The notes: generated from the letters alone by a model not told the origin. Numbered from the stretch's first letter, positions 1 through 10,105 are shown. The stretch is DNA of 64,000 nucleotides from Prorocentrum cordatum (GCA_963575745.1 CAUYUJ010017985.1:142112-206111); one strand, 5' to 3'. Numbers and translations: made by a program.

Positions 1-640
1 ACGATTGGTTCAAGGTTGAACGATGACGCGGTTTAAGAACCCTTTGTGCGCGCCGACGCCGCAGGAACCTTCCGTGCAGTCGAGCATCTGATTGAGAAGC
101 CTCCTCCCGAGCAACTGGGCTATAGTGTTTCTCAGCCCACTTGTCCGAGAGCTGGCCGAGATTCTGGAGCACCTGCGCTCCTTCAGCGTCAACACCAGAA
201 TCTGGCCCAGGCCCGCCTCAAGAAGCTTCCGGGAGAAGCCGGCCCAGACTTGTGAACTGATATCGGGCCCAAGAGACGGGGTCAATGCAAACGAGGGTCA
301 GTCCGCGCTCCAGATCTTGCAGTATGCTGCAGAGCCAGGGGCGCATTGAGCCGGTCTTTGGGTGCAGGAACCATGGGCTCCCACGAGGGCGCGAAGTTAT
401 TCGCGCTTCGCGGGCCTCGTGCCTTCTCTCCCTCCTCCTCGTCCTCCTTTCTCCCATTTTGGGGGGCGGCGCGAGAGCGCGAAGTTGTTCGCGCCTCGCG
501 CCTCGCGCAGCGCGAAGCGCGAAGCTGGGAGCCCTTAAGGCACCTGCAGGATCCTGCACCCGTTGAGGCCACCGTGGCCGCGCCTGGGCGGGGCGGGCGA
601 TCGGGCGCGGAGGCGGGCGCCGGGGTGCGCTTCTGCGTGC
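1..640. other. GC-rich sequence without a recognised gene
   Basis: No convincing coding signal was seen on either strand. Positions 8-23 carry the near-palindrome GTTCAAGGTTGAACGA, which recurs at 54,869-54,884. Positions about 371-537 form a loose inverted repeat: GGGCTCCCA at the left and TGGGAGCCC at the right, with repeated GCGCGAAG/CTTCGCGC motifs between. This could be a decayed palindromic element. The open frames here have the composition expected of GC-rich non-coding DNA. Confidence 0.4.
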
Positions 641-659
641 CCCCAGCCGCCGCCGGCCA

Positions 660-1110
660 GGGGCCGATGTTGCACGGTTCAAGCAGTGTCGGGCCGGACG
701 AAAGGGGGGGATTGGGAAAGGGGGGGTTACGAAATCTGCTGCATGCAGCTGGTTTCGGCCCCGCCGCCGGGCCCATTCCTGGATACATAGCCGCCTCCAG
801 CGCCGGGAGGCGCCGGGAAAATCAGCTGCGTGAGCTGATTCTCAAACCCCCCCTTTGCTATCCCCCCCTTTCGCCCGACCCGACAGTGGCGAAGCGTCCT
901 GGCTCATGTGCTAAGAACCCCTGTGGTTCCCACGAGGTGTTCTCAGGACATGTCTGGCGGAGTCTGTCTTGTCTTAACACATCTGGCTATGCTCTGAGAA
1001 TATTGTTTCTGTTCTTAGAATATTTGTGGGTTCTAAAAACATTTCGTGGTAGGACTGTAGGAATGCCGGGACGGTCGGTCCCTGCTCAAACAGTGCTGAT
1101 GTGCCAGGGT
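660..1110 (+). repeat. Dispersed repeat R3, copy 1 (host of an introner-like element)
   Basis: This copy resembles 23,905-24,140 in the same orientation. Shared blocks are TCAAGCAGTG, GTGGCGAAGC, a run of TTCTAAGAACA-like motifs, GTGGTAGG(A/C)CTGTAGG and GGACGGTCGGTCCCTGCTCAA. Here the repeat is interrupted after CAGTG by a 195 bp element at 689-883; the second copy is uninterrupted. No protein was recognised in it. Confidence 0.7.
689..883 (+). mobile_element. Introner-like MITE, family F1, copy 1
   Basis: The element is 195 bp, starts TCGGGCCGGACGAAAGG and ends CCTTTCGCCCGACCCGA. The two ends are inverted repeats, and the similarity continues inward through G-runs and a CAGCTG-containing block, so most of the element can fold as one hairpin. 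It is flanked by the 5 bp direct repeat CAGTG (684-688 and 884-888). The uninterrupted counterpart at about 23,920 reads TCAAGCAGTGGCGAAGC with CAGTG once. No transposase is encoded, so it is non-autonomous. Confidence 0.85.
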
Positions 1111-3140
1111 CGCTCTGCAGGCTCGCTCACCCCATGGGGGCCGGTGCCGAGGAGCCGCTTCCAGCCTCGCTCTGCCCGTCGCTCGGTGGCCAGAGCTCGA
1201 CGAGGCGACATACAATTTTTGGTCGGCGGGGCGAGAGCGAACCTCTTCCGCTAAAAGCTAGGCGGGCTACGCACAGCTTTAATTAGGGAGACAGGGCACA
1301 GGCAGGCGGGGCCTCAGGCGGCCGGAGTGGGCACGAGGCGATACACAAGCGAGGGCCCTGATGGTCACGCACCTCGCGCTCACCGAGGCTGGCCTCTATC
1401 TCACCGCCTGGAGGTAGCGTGTGGCCGAGCGCTTTGCGCTCAGGCATCCGTGCAAAGGGCGTTCCGGTCGTCCCTGGGAGTTCTGCCTGGCGCAGCGCCC
1501 GCTTTCGCGGGGCGACGGGCATGCCCAGACAGCCAACGTTCAGGAGGGAAGAAACACACAGACACAATTAATCGTCGATGCCCAGGAACATGTGGGAAAT
1601 ATGGGACGTGGTGGGGAAGGCAGAAACTTCGAAAACATGGGAAAATTTTGGGAATCCTGTTAGTTGTGTGTACTTGTTTGTGTGTATCAGGGCTCCTTCA
1701 AAACCGCACTTTGGCCGTAGTTTTTCTGCATCGGGGTGCCTTCACCTGGCCCCCGGGGCCATCAGTCCAGGATGGGGAAGCCTGCCGTGAGGAGAGGGTC
1801 GGGACTCGGGGGGCCCAACAGCGAAAAGATCAGGACGTCGGATCTTTGGGTGCCGATTGGCACCTCATGGGAGCGCCGCGATTTGCCCGTCGGCTGCGTC
1901 TGTCCACGCGGCATGGCCTTTGGACCTCATGTTCTCGCGCTTCGTCCAGCGCATGCCCTGCGAGTGCCTCGCGCGGAAGACGGGCAGGAGGGGGAGGAGG
2001 ATGTTGACAACGAGGAGGACGAGAAGGAGGAGGAGGAGGAGGAGGAGGAGGATCGGGTCCTTCCGTCCTTCCGTCCCTCATGCCCTCCACCCCGCATTCT
2101 GCCTTCTCCTCCTCCCCCTCCCGCGCGTTGGACCGCTGCCTTTGCCTTCCCGCGTCTTCGCTCTGTGCCCCTCGCCCGCGCGAGCGCTTTTCTTTTTACG
2201 AGCGCCAGTTTTTGTTTTTGTTTGAAATATGTTTTGCGAAGCTGGAGATGCACGCTTAGAGTCACACATGTTGAACGTAGTGGATGGAGATCCTCCGCGG
2301 AGGGAGTCACCCATCTGGCTGCGTGGTCCATTGATTCCAATGCTCTGCTCGAGCCAGCGGGCACACATGCCTTTGCATGCCACGAAACATAGTGTTTTCT
2401 TCGATTCGCATGCTATCCCAAGAAAGGCACACACATGCATCAACGTCCGTACTCCTCTTTCTTTCTCTCCAAGAGCAGAACAGGTCGCGCATGCGTGCGC
2501 ACGGGACGAGACGCAGTGGGGAGTGTAACCAGACGCCTGCTCATTCCTTCCGTAGCAGCCTAGCTGTTCGCGCCTTGTTCGTTTGTCAGTGGCGCATACT
2601 TGCACCAGGGCTTGTGTCATGCCATGTGTCCAACTGCGTTGGCATCTGAGGCGTGGCGACCCTTTGATTGCTTCGACGTTCCTCCATCGATCGATCGCTG
2701 GACGTCGGCCAACTCAGCTTAACTAATCAGCCATACCGTGTTGAAGCGGATGCGGGCGAGGGCGAGGATAATGACGATGATGGCAACAATGGTGCCAAGG
2801 AGAATGAGGTGGTGGCGGTGGAGGATGAGGAGAATGAGGGTAGAAACAATAGGAGACGAAGGAAGGAGACACAGGAAGTTGAGGGTGTGAAGACGATGAT
2901 GACAATTCAGGGGAGGAAGAGGAGGAGGAGACGGAGCAGGAGAAAGAGGGTATAGACGACAGGATAATGAGGGAGGCGATGGAGTTGAGGGGTGAAGACT
3001 ATGATGACAAGGAGGAGGAGGGCGAGGGGGAGGAGGAGGGAGAGGAGGAGGAGGAGAATGCGGAAGAGAGGGTCAGAGAGGTCTGCGGCCAGTATAAGGA
3101 TGTGGAGGAACGTGACAGCTGTGTAAGAAGATGAATTGAT
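1111..3140. other. Intergenic or intronic sequence with short GGA tracts
   Basis: No gene was recognised. Purine-rich GGA/GAT tracts occur at about 1,985-2,050 and 2,750-3,070. The stretch between them (about 2,100-2,740) is of mixed composition and has no homology I can name. Open frames are short or follow the trinucleotide composition. Confidence 0.4.
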
Positions 3141-3187
3141 GGGAGATGCCCGCGTGCCCGAGCAGCGTGCGTGCTTTGTCTATGCAG

Positions 3188-3226
3188 GCGACGACTGGGC
3201 CGGGGTCGTGGGCGCTGGCGCCGTCC
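3188..3226 (+). CDS. Possible small exon of an unknown protein
   Basis: A 39 nt block follows TGTCTATGCAG (acceptor-like) and ends CGCCGTCCAG before GTCACC (donor-like). It reads GDDWAGVVGAGAVQ in a frame that is also open upstream. The splice-like ends and non-repetitive residues suggest coding, but nothing ties it to a gene and no family was recognised. It may be chance. Confidence 0.2.
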
Positions 3227-3249
3227 AGGTCACCGAGAAGGCGCCTTGA

Positions 3250-3601
3250 TGACGTCCGGGATGATGATGATGACGATGATGTTGATGATGCTGATGATGT
3301 TGCTGATGCTGCTGATGATGATGATGACGAGGAGGAGGAGGAGGACGACGCCGACGACGAGGAAGGTGATGATGATGATGCTACTGTCGATGATGATATC
3401 GTGATGGTGATGATGATGAGGATGCTGATGCTGTCGATGGTAATGACGATACTGATGATTACGATGAAGCTGATAATGATGATGATGGTGATGATGATAC
3501 TGATTCCGATCATGGTGACGAGGCTGATGATGCTGTTTACGATGACGACGCTGCTGCTGCTGCTGCTGACGATGATGATGATGATGATGATGATGATGGT
3601 C

Positions 3602-3661
<60 letters not shown>

Positions 3662-4123
3662 CTGACGATGATGATGACGATGATGACGATGATGATAAAG
3701 AGTATGATGATGCTTTTGATGCTGATGATGCTGATGATGATGCTGTTGACGGCAACGACGGCGACCACGGTGACGACGACGACAACGACGACGACGACAA
3801 TCACGATGACGACCACAACGACGACGATGATGCTTAGGATGCTGCTGCTTATGTTTTTGATGATGATGATGGTGATGCTGATTACGATGAAAAGGATAAT
3901 GATGATACTGATTATGATGATGCAGATGATGCTGATAATGATGCTGCTCCTGATGATGAGGACAATGATGCGGATGATGATGATGATGCTGATGATGATG
4001 ACGATGATGATATTTGCGACGACGATGCTAAGGTTCATGATGGCTACAATGATGAGGATGGTGGTGATGATGACGATGATGCTGCTGATGATGGTGATGA
4101 TGAGGATGAGGATGAGGATGTGT

Positions 4124-4157
<34 letters not shown>

Positions 4158-4596
4158 CTCCGATCATGATGATGACGATGATGATGCTGTTGATGAGGAC
4201 GCTGCTGCTGATGCTGATGATGATGATGTTGACGGCAACGACGACGACCACGACGACGACGACACCGACGACGACGACAGCTACGATGACGAACACGACG
4301 ACGACGACGACGATGATGATGATGATGATGCTGATGATGATGATGCTGATGATGATGATGATGATCATGATGATGATGATAATGATTATCATGATGCTGT
4401 TGCTGCTGATGAGAACGATGAATGTTCTGATGATGCTGCTGATGATGATGAGGATATTTATTATGATGCTCATGCTGGTGATGATGATGATGATGACGAT
4501 GATGATGATGCATTTGACGGCAATGATGATGTTGATGCTTATTCGGATGATGATGCTGATGATGCTGATGATGCTGATGATGATGATGATGATGAC

Positions 4597-4640
<44 letters not shown>

Positions 4641-4760
4641 GTATGATGAGTATGATGAGGATGATGAGGATGATGAGTTTGATGGCGATGGGGAAGGTGA
4701 TGGTGGTGGTGGTGGTGGTGGTCGCCATGCTGGTGGTGATGATGATGGTGCTGATGACGA
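3250..4760 (+). repeat. GAT trinucleotide array 1
   Basis: About 1.5 kb of imperfect (GAT)n on the + strand with GAC, GCT and GGT variants. It produces long artefactual open frames (poly-Asp or poly-Met on +, poly-Ile, poly-Ser or poly-His on -). The pure runs of GAT near 3,600-3,660 and 4,600-4,640 are the least mutated parts. No gene is inferred. Confidence 0.95.
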
Positions 4761-5059
4761 TGCACGGCGTTTATCATGGTGATTGGGTAGTGACCGCAGC
4801 GGTAAGTGCCATGTGTGGCAGTGGTGACGGTGATGCCAATGATGCTGCTCCTGATGATGGTAAAAGTGATGATCCTGTTCCACCTGTACAGGGTATGATC
4901 GCCAGGGGAAGGTGCATTCACGAACTCCATGACGATGAGGATCAGGAGGCGGAGGCCGAGGGGTGCCCAGGGTGGTGGAGGAGGTGGACGACGGTAAGAT
5001 ATACGGCAGCGCCATCCCAGACCCCGGCGTTCCCGACGCCTTTTCCCCTGGCACGGCAG

Positions 5060-5206
5060 GCTGGCCGCACTGGCCCACGCTGTTGCCCGACTCACGCACG
5101 CCGAGGGCAGGCAGAAGGGTGCGGGCGGCAGGGCTGACAACCCGAGGGCGGCGTGGGAGGCCTTCCTGGGGTTCCGTGCAACCCTGCGCGGGACCGGCCC
5201 GTCCAG
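5060..5206 (+). CDS. Candidate internal exon, unknown protein
   Basis: A 147 nt block follows a pyrimidine-rich stretch and CACGGCAG and ends CCGTCCAG before GTACGA, giving a normal acceptor and a GT donor. The open frame has balanced composition (for example LAALAHAVARLTHAEG near the start and AAWEAFLGFRATLRG near the end), which looks like an alpha-helical protein. A further donor-like GACG/GTAAGA lies at 4,993. No family was recognised. It could belong to a gene upstream of the RRM gene or be an unlinked remnant. Confidence 0.35.
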
Positions 5207-5250
5207 GTACGACGTAAACGACCTGACAGCCTTGTTTCGAAGAAGAAACC

Positions 5251-5410
5251 AGCATAAGCAACTTTCGGCGCTCCGCGCAGATTTCTTGGATCCGCGCTGG
5301 GACCCCCCTGGCAACGCCTCCGGCGCCTCCTCTGGCGCGCTCCGCGCGCCAGGGAAGGGGGTCCAGCGCGGATCCGAGAAATCCGCGCGGAGCGCCAAAA
5401 CTTTATGCTT
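5251..5410. mobile_element. Palindromic MITE, family F2, copy 1
   Basis: A 160 bp element with inverted arms of about 55 bp. The left arm includes CTTTCGGCGCTCCGCGC and GGATCCGCGCTGG; the right arm is its complement (CCAGCGCGGATCC, GCGCGGAGCGCC). The centre is GGCGCCTCC and GCGCGCCAGG. A short CCAG occurs just outside both ends. Related copies are at 37,489-37,641 and 49,147-49,304. It has no coding capacity. Confidence 0.75.
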
Positions 5411-6153
5411 CCAGCGTTTTTTCTTCTTCTATTTCTTTGGCCAGCCAGGTCATCCAAAGTCTGAACTTCCCCCTGCTCGCCTGCCGCCGCCTCCCGACCC
5501 CACTCTTGGAAGCGGCAGACGCTCCGAGGGCGACAGCCGCAGACGAGCCTCCAGGACCAGCGACCAGTGACGCTACCAGGAACCCCGACCTCACACCGGC
5601 AAAGGGCACAGCTGCTAGCCCCGCAGCAACCAGGCGCAACGGGTCAGGCCCGTCCACCTGGAGGACCCTGGCGGTCGGGAGACAGGTGGCACCGCTCCAG
5701 GAGGAACCAAGGGCGAGACAGACCCCTCTCCGATCGAGCAGTCGGGTACCGACCGTAGGGTGCCCACCCCCGACTGGGGCGGCGACGAGGAGGGTGGCGA
5801 AGGGGAGGTGCATCCCCGCCCGCCCCGTGCCCACGACCACGAACGCCAGGGCACCGCGGGCGCAAGCAGCAATCTGGATCGGCCAGTGGTTGCCAGGACA
5901 GCTGACGAGCACCGCCTCGGGCTCGTCCCCGCCACCAGACGTACCGTGCCACAACAGCACAGTGGCATGGAGTCCGAAGTAAGGGTGGGTCACTGCCTAA
6001 TGGTAAGGGGCAACCACGGCGCTCGCCCCGCGTGCTGGCACACGTAGATCGACGAGACTGGGGAGCGACTTTGGCCCAACGTACAGCCCAGCTTGGTGAT
6101 TGGGCCAGTGGATGAGGTCCGAACCGGGCAGTGATTCTGGGCCAAGGTACAGT
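5411..6153. other. GC-rich sequence, no gene assigned
   Basis: Frames are open on both strands but there is no recognisable domain. The density of P, R, T and S in all frames argues for compositional openness. It could be the 5' part of a decayed retroelement, given the Trp-rich frame that follows at 6,424, but that is inference only. Confidence 0.3.
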
Positions 6154-6322
6154 CAAAAACCCTATTAAGGACGCGCGACTTTTTTGCTCAGGGTACCCTT
6201 GCGTCCTTGCTCTTCGTTGCTCTTGCGTCCTTGAGGTTTTCGCCGTCCGCCGCCCCAAAAAATCCCAACTTCGGCTTCCAAGGGTCTTGCGTCCTTACCG
6301 CGCGTCCTCATTAGGGTTTTTG
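6154..6322. mobile_element. Palindromic MITE, family F8
   Basis: A 169 bp element with inverted ends CAAAAACCCTATTAAGGACG at the left and the complement of CCAAAAACCCTAATGAGGAC at the right. CTTGCGTCCTT is repeated inside. No second copy was seen in this window. No target duplication could be fixed with confidence. Confidence 0.6.
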
Positions 6323-6423
6323 GCTGTAGGGGGCGAGTGGGTCACGGTACGGAGCAGACTGCACGCACCTCGCCTGGATCACTCGCGGCGGCCGCCCTGC
6401 CAGCAGTGACGGCGGTGACCTAG

Positions 6424-6754
6424 ACTGGCCAGACAGACGTCCGGGGAAACGACTCGGGCCAGGCGCCCCCCGACGCCTCCGCCTGGCGCTCGGTTCACAA
6501 CCAGGCTGCTGACTGGTCCAGTTGGGGTAGAGGCGACGCGGACGGCTCCCGCGACAGCACCTGGAGGCACTTCTTCCTACTGGCGCAGCGGCCCAGCTGA
6601 AAGTGGCCACGGCTGGGGGAGCGACCATTCCTACCGCCGGCGCGACTGGAGTGACCCGTACGATTGCCTCTACCGGGTGCCCCAGCACAACGCCCGCTGG
6701 CTGCCGCAATGCGACCGTAGAGAGGATCGCTTGGAGACTTGGCCGGGACTCATC
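6424..6754 (+). pseudogene. Trp-rich reading frame, possibly decayed retroelement gag
   Basis: Frame one (6,424-6,599) contains SAWRSVHNQAADWSSWGRGD. The reading then appears to shift to another frame with SYWRSGPAESGHGWGSD and RRRDWSDPYDCLYRV, up to an F1 element at 6,755. Trp, Asp, Gly and Ser-rich low-complexity stretches like this occur in Gag-like proteins of dinoflagellate retrotransposons, but no zinc knuckle, protease or reverse transcriptase is attached. It could equally be exons of a host protein. The frameshift suggests decay. Confidence 0.3.
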
Positions 6755-6954
6755 TCGGGCCGGACGAAGGGGGGGATTGGGAAAGGGGCCCCGGGGGTTA
6801 CGAAACTTGCTGCATGCAGCTGGTTTCGGCCTCGCCGAGGGGCCCATTCCTCGATACATGGGCGCCTCAGGCGCTGGGAGGCGCCAGGAAAATCAGCTAC
6901 GTGAGCTGATTCTCAACCCCCCCCTTTGCTATCCCCCCCTTTCGCCCGACCCGA
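6755..6954 (+). mobile_element. Introner-like MITE, family F1, copy 2
   Basis: A 200 bp element with the same ends as copy 1 (TCGGGCCGGACGAAGG and CCCTTTCGCCCGACCCGA) and the same internal GCATGCAGCTGGTTTCGGCC and AATCAGCTACGTGAGCTGAT blocks. It is flanked by the perfect 5 bp direct repeat TCATC (6,750-6,754 and 6,955-6,959). Removing the element plus one TCATC leaves the upstream Trp-rich frame open for about 60 further codons. Confidence 0.85.
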
Positions 6955-6959
6955 TCATC

Positions 6960-7637
6960 AATCGCATCAAGGCTACCTGCGGGGCGATGCTTGCGGACTG
7001 CCGGAGCCGAGCCTGCGATGTGCGGGACGGCAAGGCACGGAGAAAAGGCGTCGCTGTGCCCCTGGCGGCTTCGATGAGTTCTACGGGCAGTTCATCTCCG
7101 ACTTTTGCCACCACTCACCACACCACCCCAACCCAACCCGAATGCCTCAATTTGCCCTCCATTTCCAGTGGGGTGGGATCGGGAAACATGGAAAAAAACA
7201 CACATGGACCACGTACCCCCCCCAACCCGAAATTCGAGTCAAATTCGTGTCTTCGGGTTGGGTTGGGGTGGTCTGGTAGGTAGTCATTTTGTGTTTGCTA
7301 TTGCGACATGCGTACGTGCTGTGGGCAGCGGCATGTCGACGTCGACAGCGGCGAGGTGTGGCGCGAGCAGCAGGGGAGGCAGGCGCAGGCAAGCGCAGGC
7401 CGCCGGAGGCAAGCGTGCCAGCGGCGCCCTGGCCAGCTGGGGGCCAGTCCTGCGTGCCTGGGGCTCCAATCCGCAGGCGTCCCCGCCCGCGCGCGACGGG
7501 TTGCGTGCCCGGGGCCTGAGCGCCACGCGCCGCGCGCGGGGCCTGGCCGTCTGCAGGCGCCTGCCCCCGCGACGGCGCCCGGATGGCCCACGGGCCTTGG
7601 CTGGCAGCGTCCTCTGGCGCCCGTGGCGACGTCCATA
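6960..7637. other. Sequence after F1 copy 2, no firm gene
   Basis: A short frame around 7,060-7,110 reads GGFDEFYGQFISDF, which looks protein-like and is in a different frame from the one joined across the F1 element. The remainder is Pro, Arg and Ala-rich in all frames. At about 7,120-7,280 there is a loose inverted repeat built on CAACCC/GGGTTGGGTTGG, possibly another palindromic element. Confidence 0.3.
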
Positions 7638-7830
7638 CGGGGCGAGAAAACGACCACAGCTACTGCTTCTCTTTTGTTGCCGCCTTCCAGCCAGCAGAAA
7701 CAAAGCAGTGGTTGTGGTCATTTTCGTTAAGCTCGGCATCAGGGAAATGACCAGAACCACTGCTTCTTTTTCGGCTGGCTGGAGGGCGGCGCAAACAAAA
7801 AGCAGTGGCTGTGGTCATTTTCCCGTCCCG
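7638..7830. mobile_element. Nested palindromic element, family F7
   Basis: The outer arms are GGCGAGAAAACGACCACAGC with ACTGCTTC at the left and GCAGTGGCTGTGGTCATTTT at the right. Between them lies a second inverted pair of the same module: GCAGTGGTTGTGGTCATTTTC, a spacer of about 18 bp, then GGAAATGACCAGAACCACTGC. The module therefore occurs four times in alternating orientation. The inner spacer contains GTTAAGCTCGGCATCAG. No coding sequence. Confidence 0.7.
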
Positions 7831-7839
7831 CACCAGAGG

Positions 7840-9545
7840 GCTCACCCCCTCAGGTGGGCCCCCTCGCCCTTCACTCGTGCGTGCGCCGATCAGGTGCCTC
7901 CTCCCGCGCGCCGCCCCGCCCCCCAGGCGGCGCTCCCTCCACTCTTCCAAGTTTGGGTGCGCCCACTCCCCCCAGGTGGATTCTCCCCCTCCTTCCTGGC
8001 TGGAGCCCCCAGTGGGGCGCTCCCACTGGCGCCTGCGCGTCTCGACTGAGGTGCCAGGACCCCCCCCCAGGTTGGTGCCTCCATAGAATTTTGTGCACCG
8101 GTCAGGTACGGGTTTCAGCGATATGGTGCCACGTGACGTAGCCGCCATGCCATCGCTGGTGCCACCTCCTCCGCAGGTCTGGAGGTCCTGGGCGGGGCCT
8201 CGTGCCGCTCCGGTGGCGCTGCCCGCCCCGCCTACCGTCAGCCGCGCGCCCCACCAGTGCCGCCCCAGGCGGCCCCTCTGGCTGTGCGCGTTCGGAAGCG
8301 CTTGATCGTCTCCGCCGGGTCACTTGCTCTGCGGCCTTTGCTTCTGGGCGCCCGCGCCTGGCCAGTTCTGCGGCTAGGCGCCTCGGTGGCTCACCGGCTG
8401 TGCTGCTTGCACCGGCTGGGCTGGCCGCCGCTCCAACCCCCTACCCCGCTGCTCCCGCAGCTGGGCGCCTCCGCCCCGCCAGACCTCTTTGGCTGGGCGC
8501 TCCCGCCACGCCCGGCTGCGATGCGTGCGCCCGCCGGGTCTGCCCCCCCTCCTCCCGCCTCTCGCCGCGGCTGCCGCTGCCAGGTTTTCCGGCGGCGTGC
8601 GGCGGTTCCTCGCCGCTCGCGCCACTTCGGCCGTTGGCCCCTTCGCAGCCCTGTGCTGCTGGCATCCGTGGCGCCGCAGCCGTCGACTTGCTGCGGTTAT
8701 GCAGCCCAGCCTCAGCAGCTCAGCTCGGAGGCTGGCAGCATCCTGCTGCCGCGAGCGTCTCGATGGTCAGCTCTCTTGGTCCTGGCCTCCTGTGTCACAC
8801 AGCCGCTGTGCGCTGGAATGCCTGGCAGCACGGCCTTTTGACGAGCACTCGATGCCACCCCCTTCGGTGGACTCGCTCGCCACTCTGCCCCTGTACTGGC
8901 TCGACTTTTTTTCTACGCCTTCAGCACCTGCAGCCTTTGCCTCACCGCCTGGGTGTGGGCGCGACGCCGCTCCGCGTCCACTGCCAGGACGCCTCAGCAA
9001 CGGCCGGCCGCACTGGCCACTCATGCCAAATACCTTCGTGCTGTAGGTGCCTTCCCCCCTTCTCCTTTGCTCAGCGGCCGCCCTCTGCCCTGTCTCTCTC
9101 TCTCCCTGTCTCTGTCTCCCTCTATCTCTCTCTTTCTTGCTGCCGGACAATTAGTATGCTCCGCCCCAGCAACCAGAGCGCGCGATCGCATTGCCTCTGC
9201 CGCGCCGCGACGGAAAGCATGTTTCGTTGAGAGCTGTTGTCGTCTTTTGGGAGATTGGTCCTTGGTGCGGGAGGTTGTTTCCACTATGCAGCAGGTCTTC
9301 CCCTAGATGTTTGGAAGCTCCTGGGTGCGTTCAGGCCCCCCAAGAGCCCCCTGACACCTCAGAAGCTTTTGACATTCCCGAACTCATGAGGGGGAGGAGG
9401 GGGAGGACGCGGACGAGGACGACGACGACGCTTTCTTGTGCCTTCTTCGGCGATGGCCCCGCTTGATCGCGGCAGCACATGTGCAAGGCGACGAGGACTC
9501 TCGGGCGTTGCCAGAGGCACCCCTGGTCCAGGGTGGGTGTTTTGA
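7840..9545. other. Pyrimidine-rich region without recognised gene
   Basis: The C- and T-rich + strand keeps a 342-codon frame open at 8,202-9,230. The product is Pro, Ala, Arg and Leu-rich without a recognisable domain, and competing frames are also open, so it is not called. A (TC)n tract lies at about 9,085-9,140. The stretch at 9,358-9,390 reads TSEAFDIPELM just after CACCTCAG and before GGA repeats. It could be a tiny exon, but this is unsupported. Confidence 0.35.
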
Positions 9546-9548
9546 TTC

Positions 9549-9735
9549 ATGGGCCTGCTTTCCACCACCACCACCATAAATTGGAGGGGGGCAGGAGGTT
9601 GAGGATGAGGAGGAGGAGGACGAAGAGGAGGAGGAGGAGGAGGAGGAGGAGGAGGAGGAGGAGGAGGCGGAGGAGGAGGAGGAGGACCCCCTCCCCCTCC
9701 TACTTCAAGGTGGTGGTGGTGGAAAACAAGCCCAT
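9549..9735. mobile_element. Palindromic element with internal GGA tract, family F6, copy 1
   Basis: The ends are GGGCCTGCTTTCCACCACCA at the left and its complement (TGGTGGTGGAAAACAAGCCC) at the right, followed inward by TTGGAGGGGG and CCCCCTCCCCC. The middle is an expanded GGA tract (about 9,600-9,690). TGATTCA occurs at 9,543-9,549 and again shortly after the right end, and may be a target duplication. Confidence 0.7.
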
Positions 9736-9890
9736 CATCCATGATTCACTGGGGAGGCCCGGATGCCTCTGGAGCATCACGAGACCAACAGGGCCCCAGG
9801 GGCTGCACATTGACGCCCAGGACGGGGAACACCTTGGGCCAGGGACACCTCTGGCAGCCTCGGAACCCAGAGCCCCCACTGATGGGCCTG

Positions 9891-10105
9891 TTTTCCACCA
9901 CCACCACCACACCACCACCAACACAAGTCGGATTGGGGGGAGGAGGAGGAGGAGGAGGAGGACGAGGAGGAGGAGGGGAGGGGGAGGAGGAGGAGGAGGG
10001 AGGAGGAGGAGGAGGAGGGAGGAGGAGGAGGAGGAGGAGGAGGAGGACGACGACGACCCCCTCCCCCTCCAACTTATGGTTATGGTGGTGGAAAATAGGC
10101 CCATC
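9891..10105. mobile_element. Palindromic element with internal GGA tract, family F6, copy 2
   Basis: Same ends as copy 1 (GATGGGCCTGTTTTCCACCA and TGGTGGAAAATAGGCCCATC) with an interior of (GGA)n and CCCCCTCCCCCTCC. It lies about 155 bp from copy 1. The interior tract is longer than in copy 1, so length differences within the family come from the microsatellite core. Confidence 0.7.

Noticed and set aside
346-1254. 302-codon + strand frame
   Set aside because: It runs through an F1 element and a dispersed repeat; the product is Arg/Ala/Pro-rich with no recognisable domain.
3073-5137. Open frames of 550-660 codons across the GAT array on both strands
   Set aside because: Translation is poly-Asp/Met or poly-Ile/Ser/His, exactly what imperfect GAT repeats give; both strands are open and no domain is present.
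8202-9230. 342-codon + strand frame
   Set aside because: C-rich DNA with all frames partly open; no domain, no splice-like context and no homology I can name.
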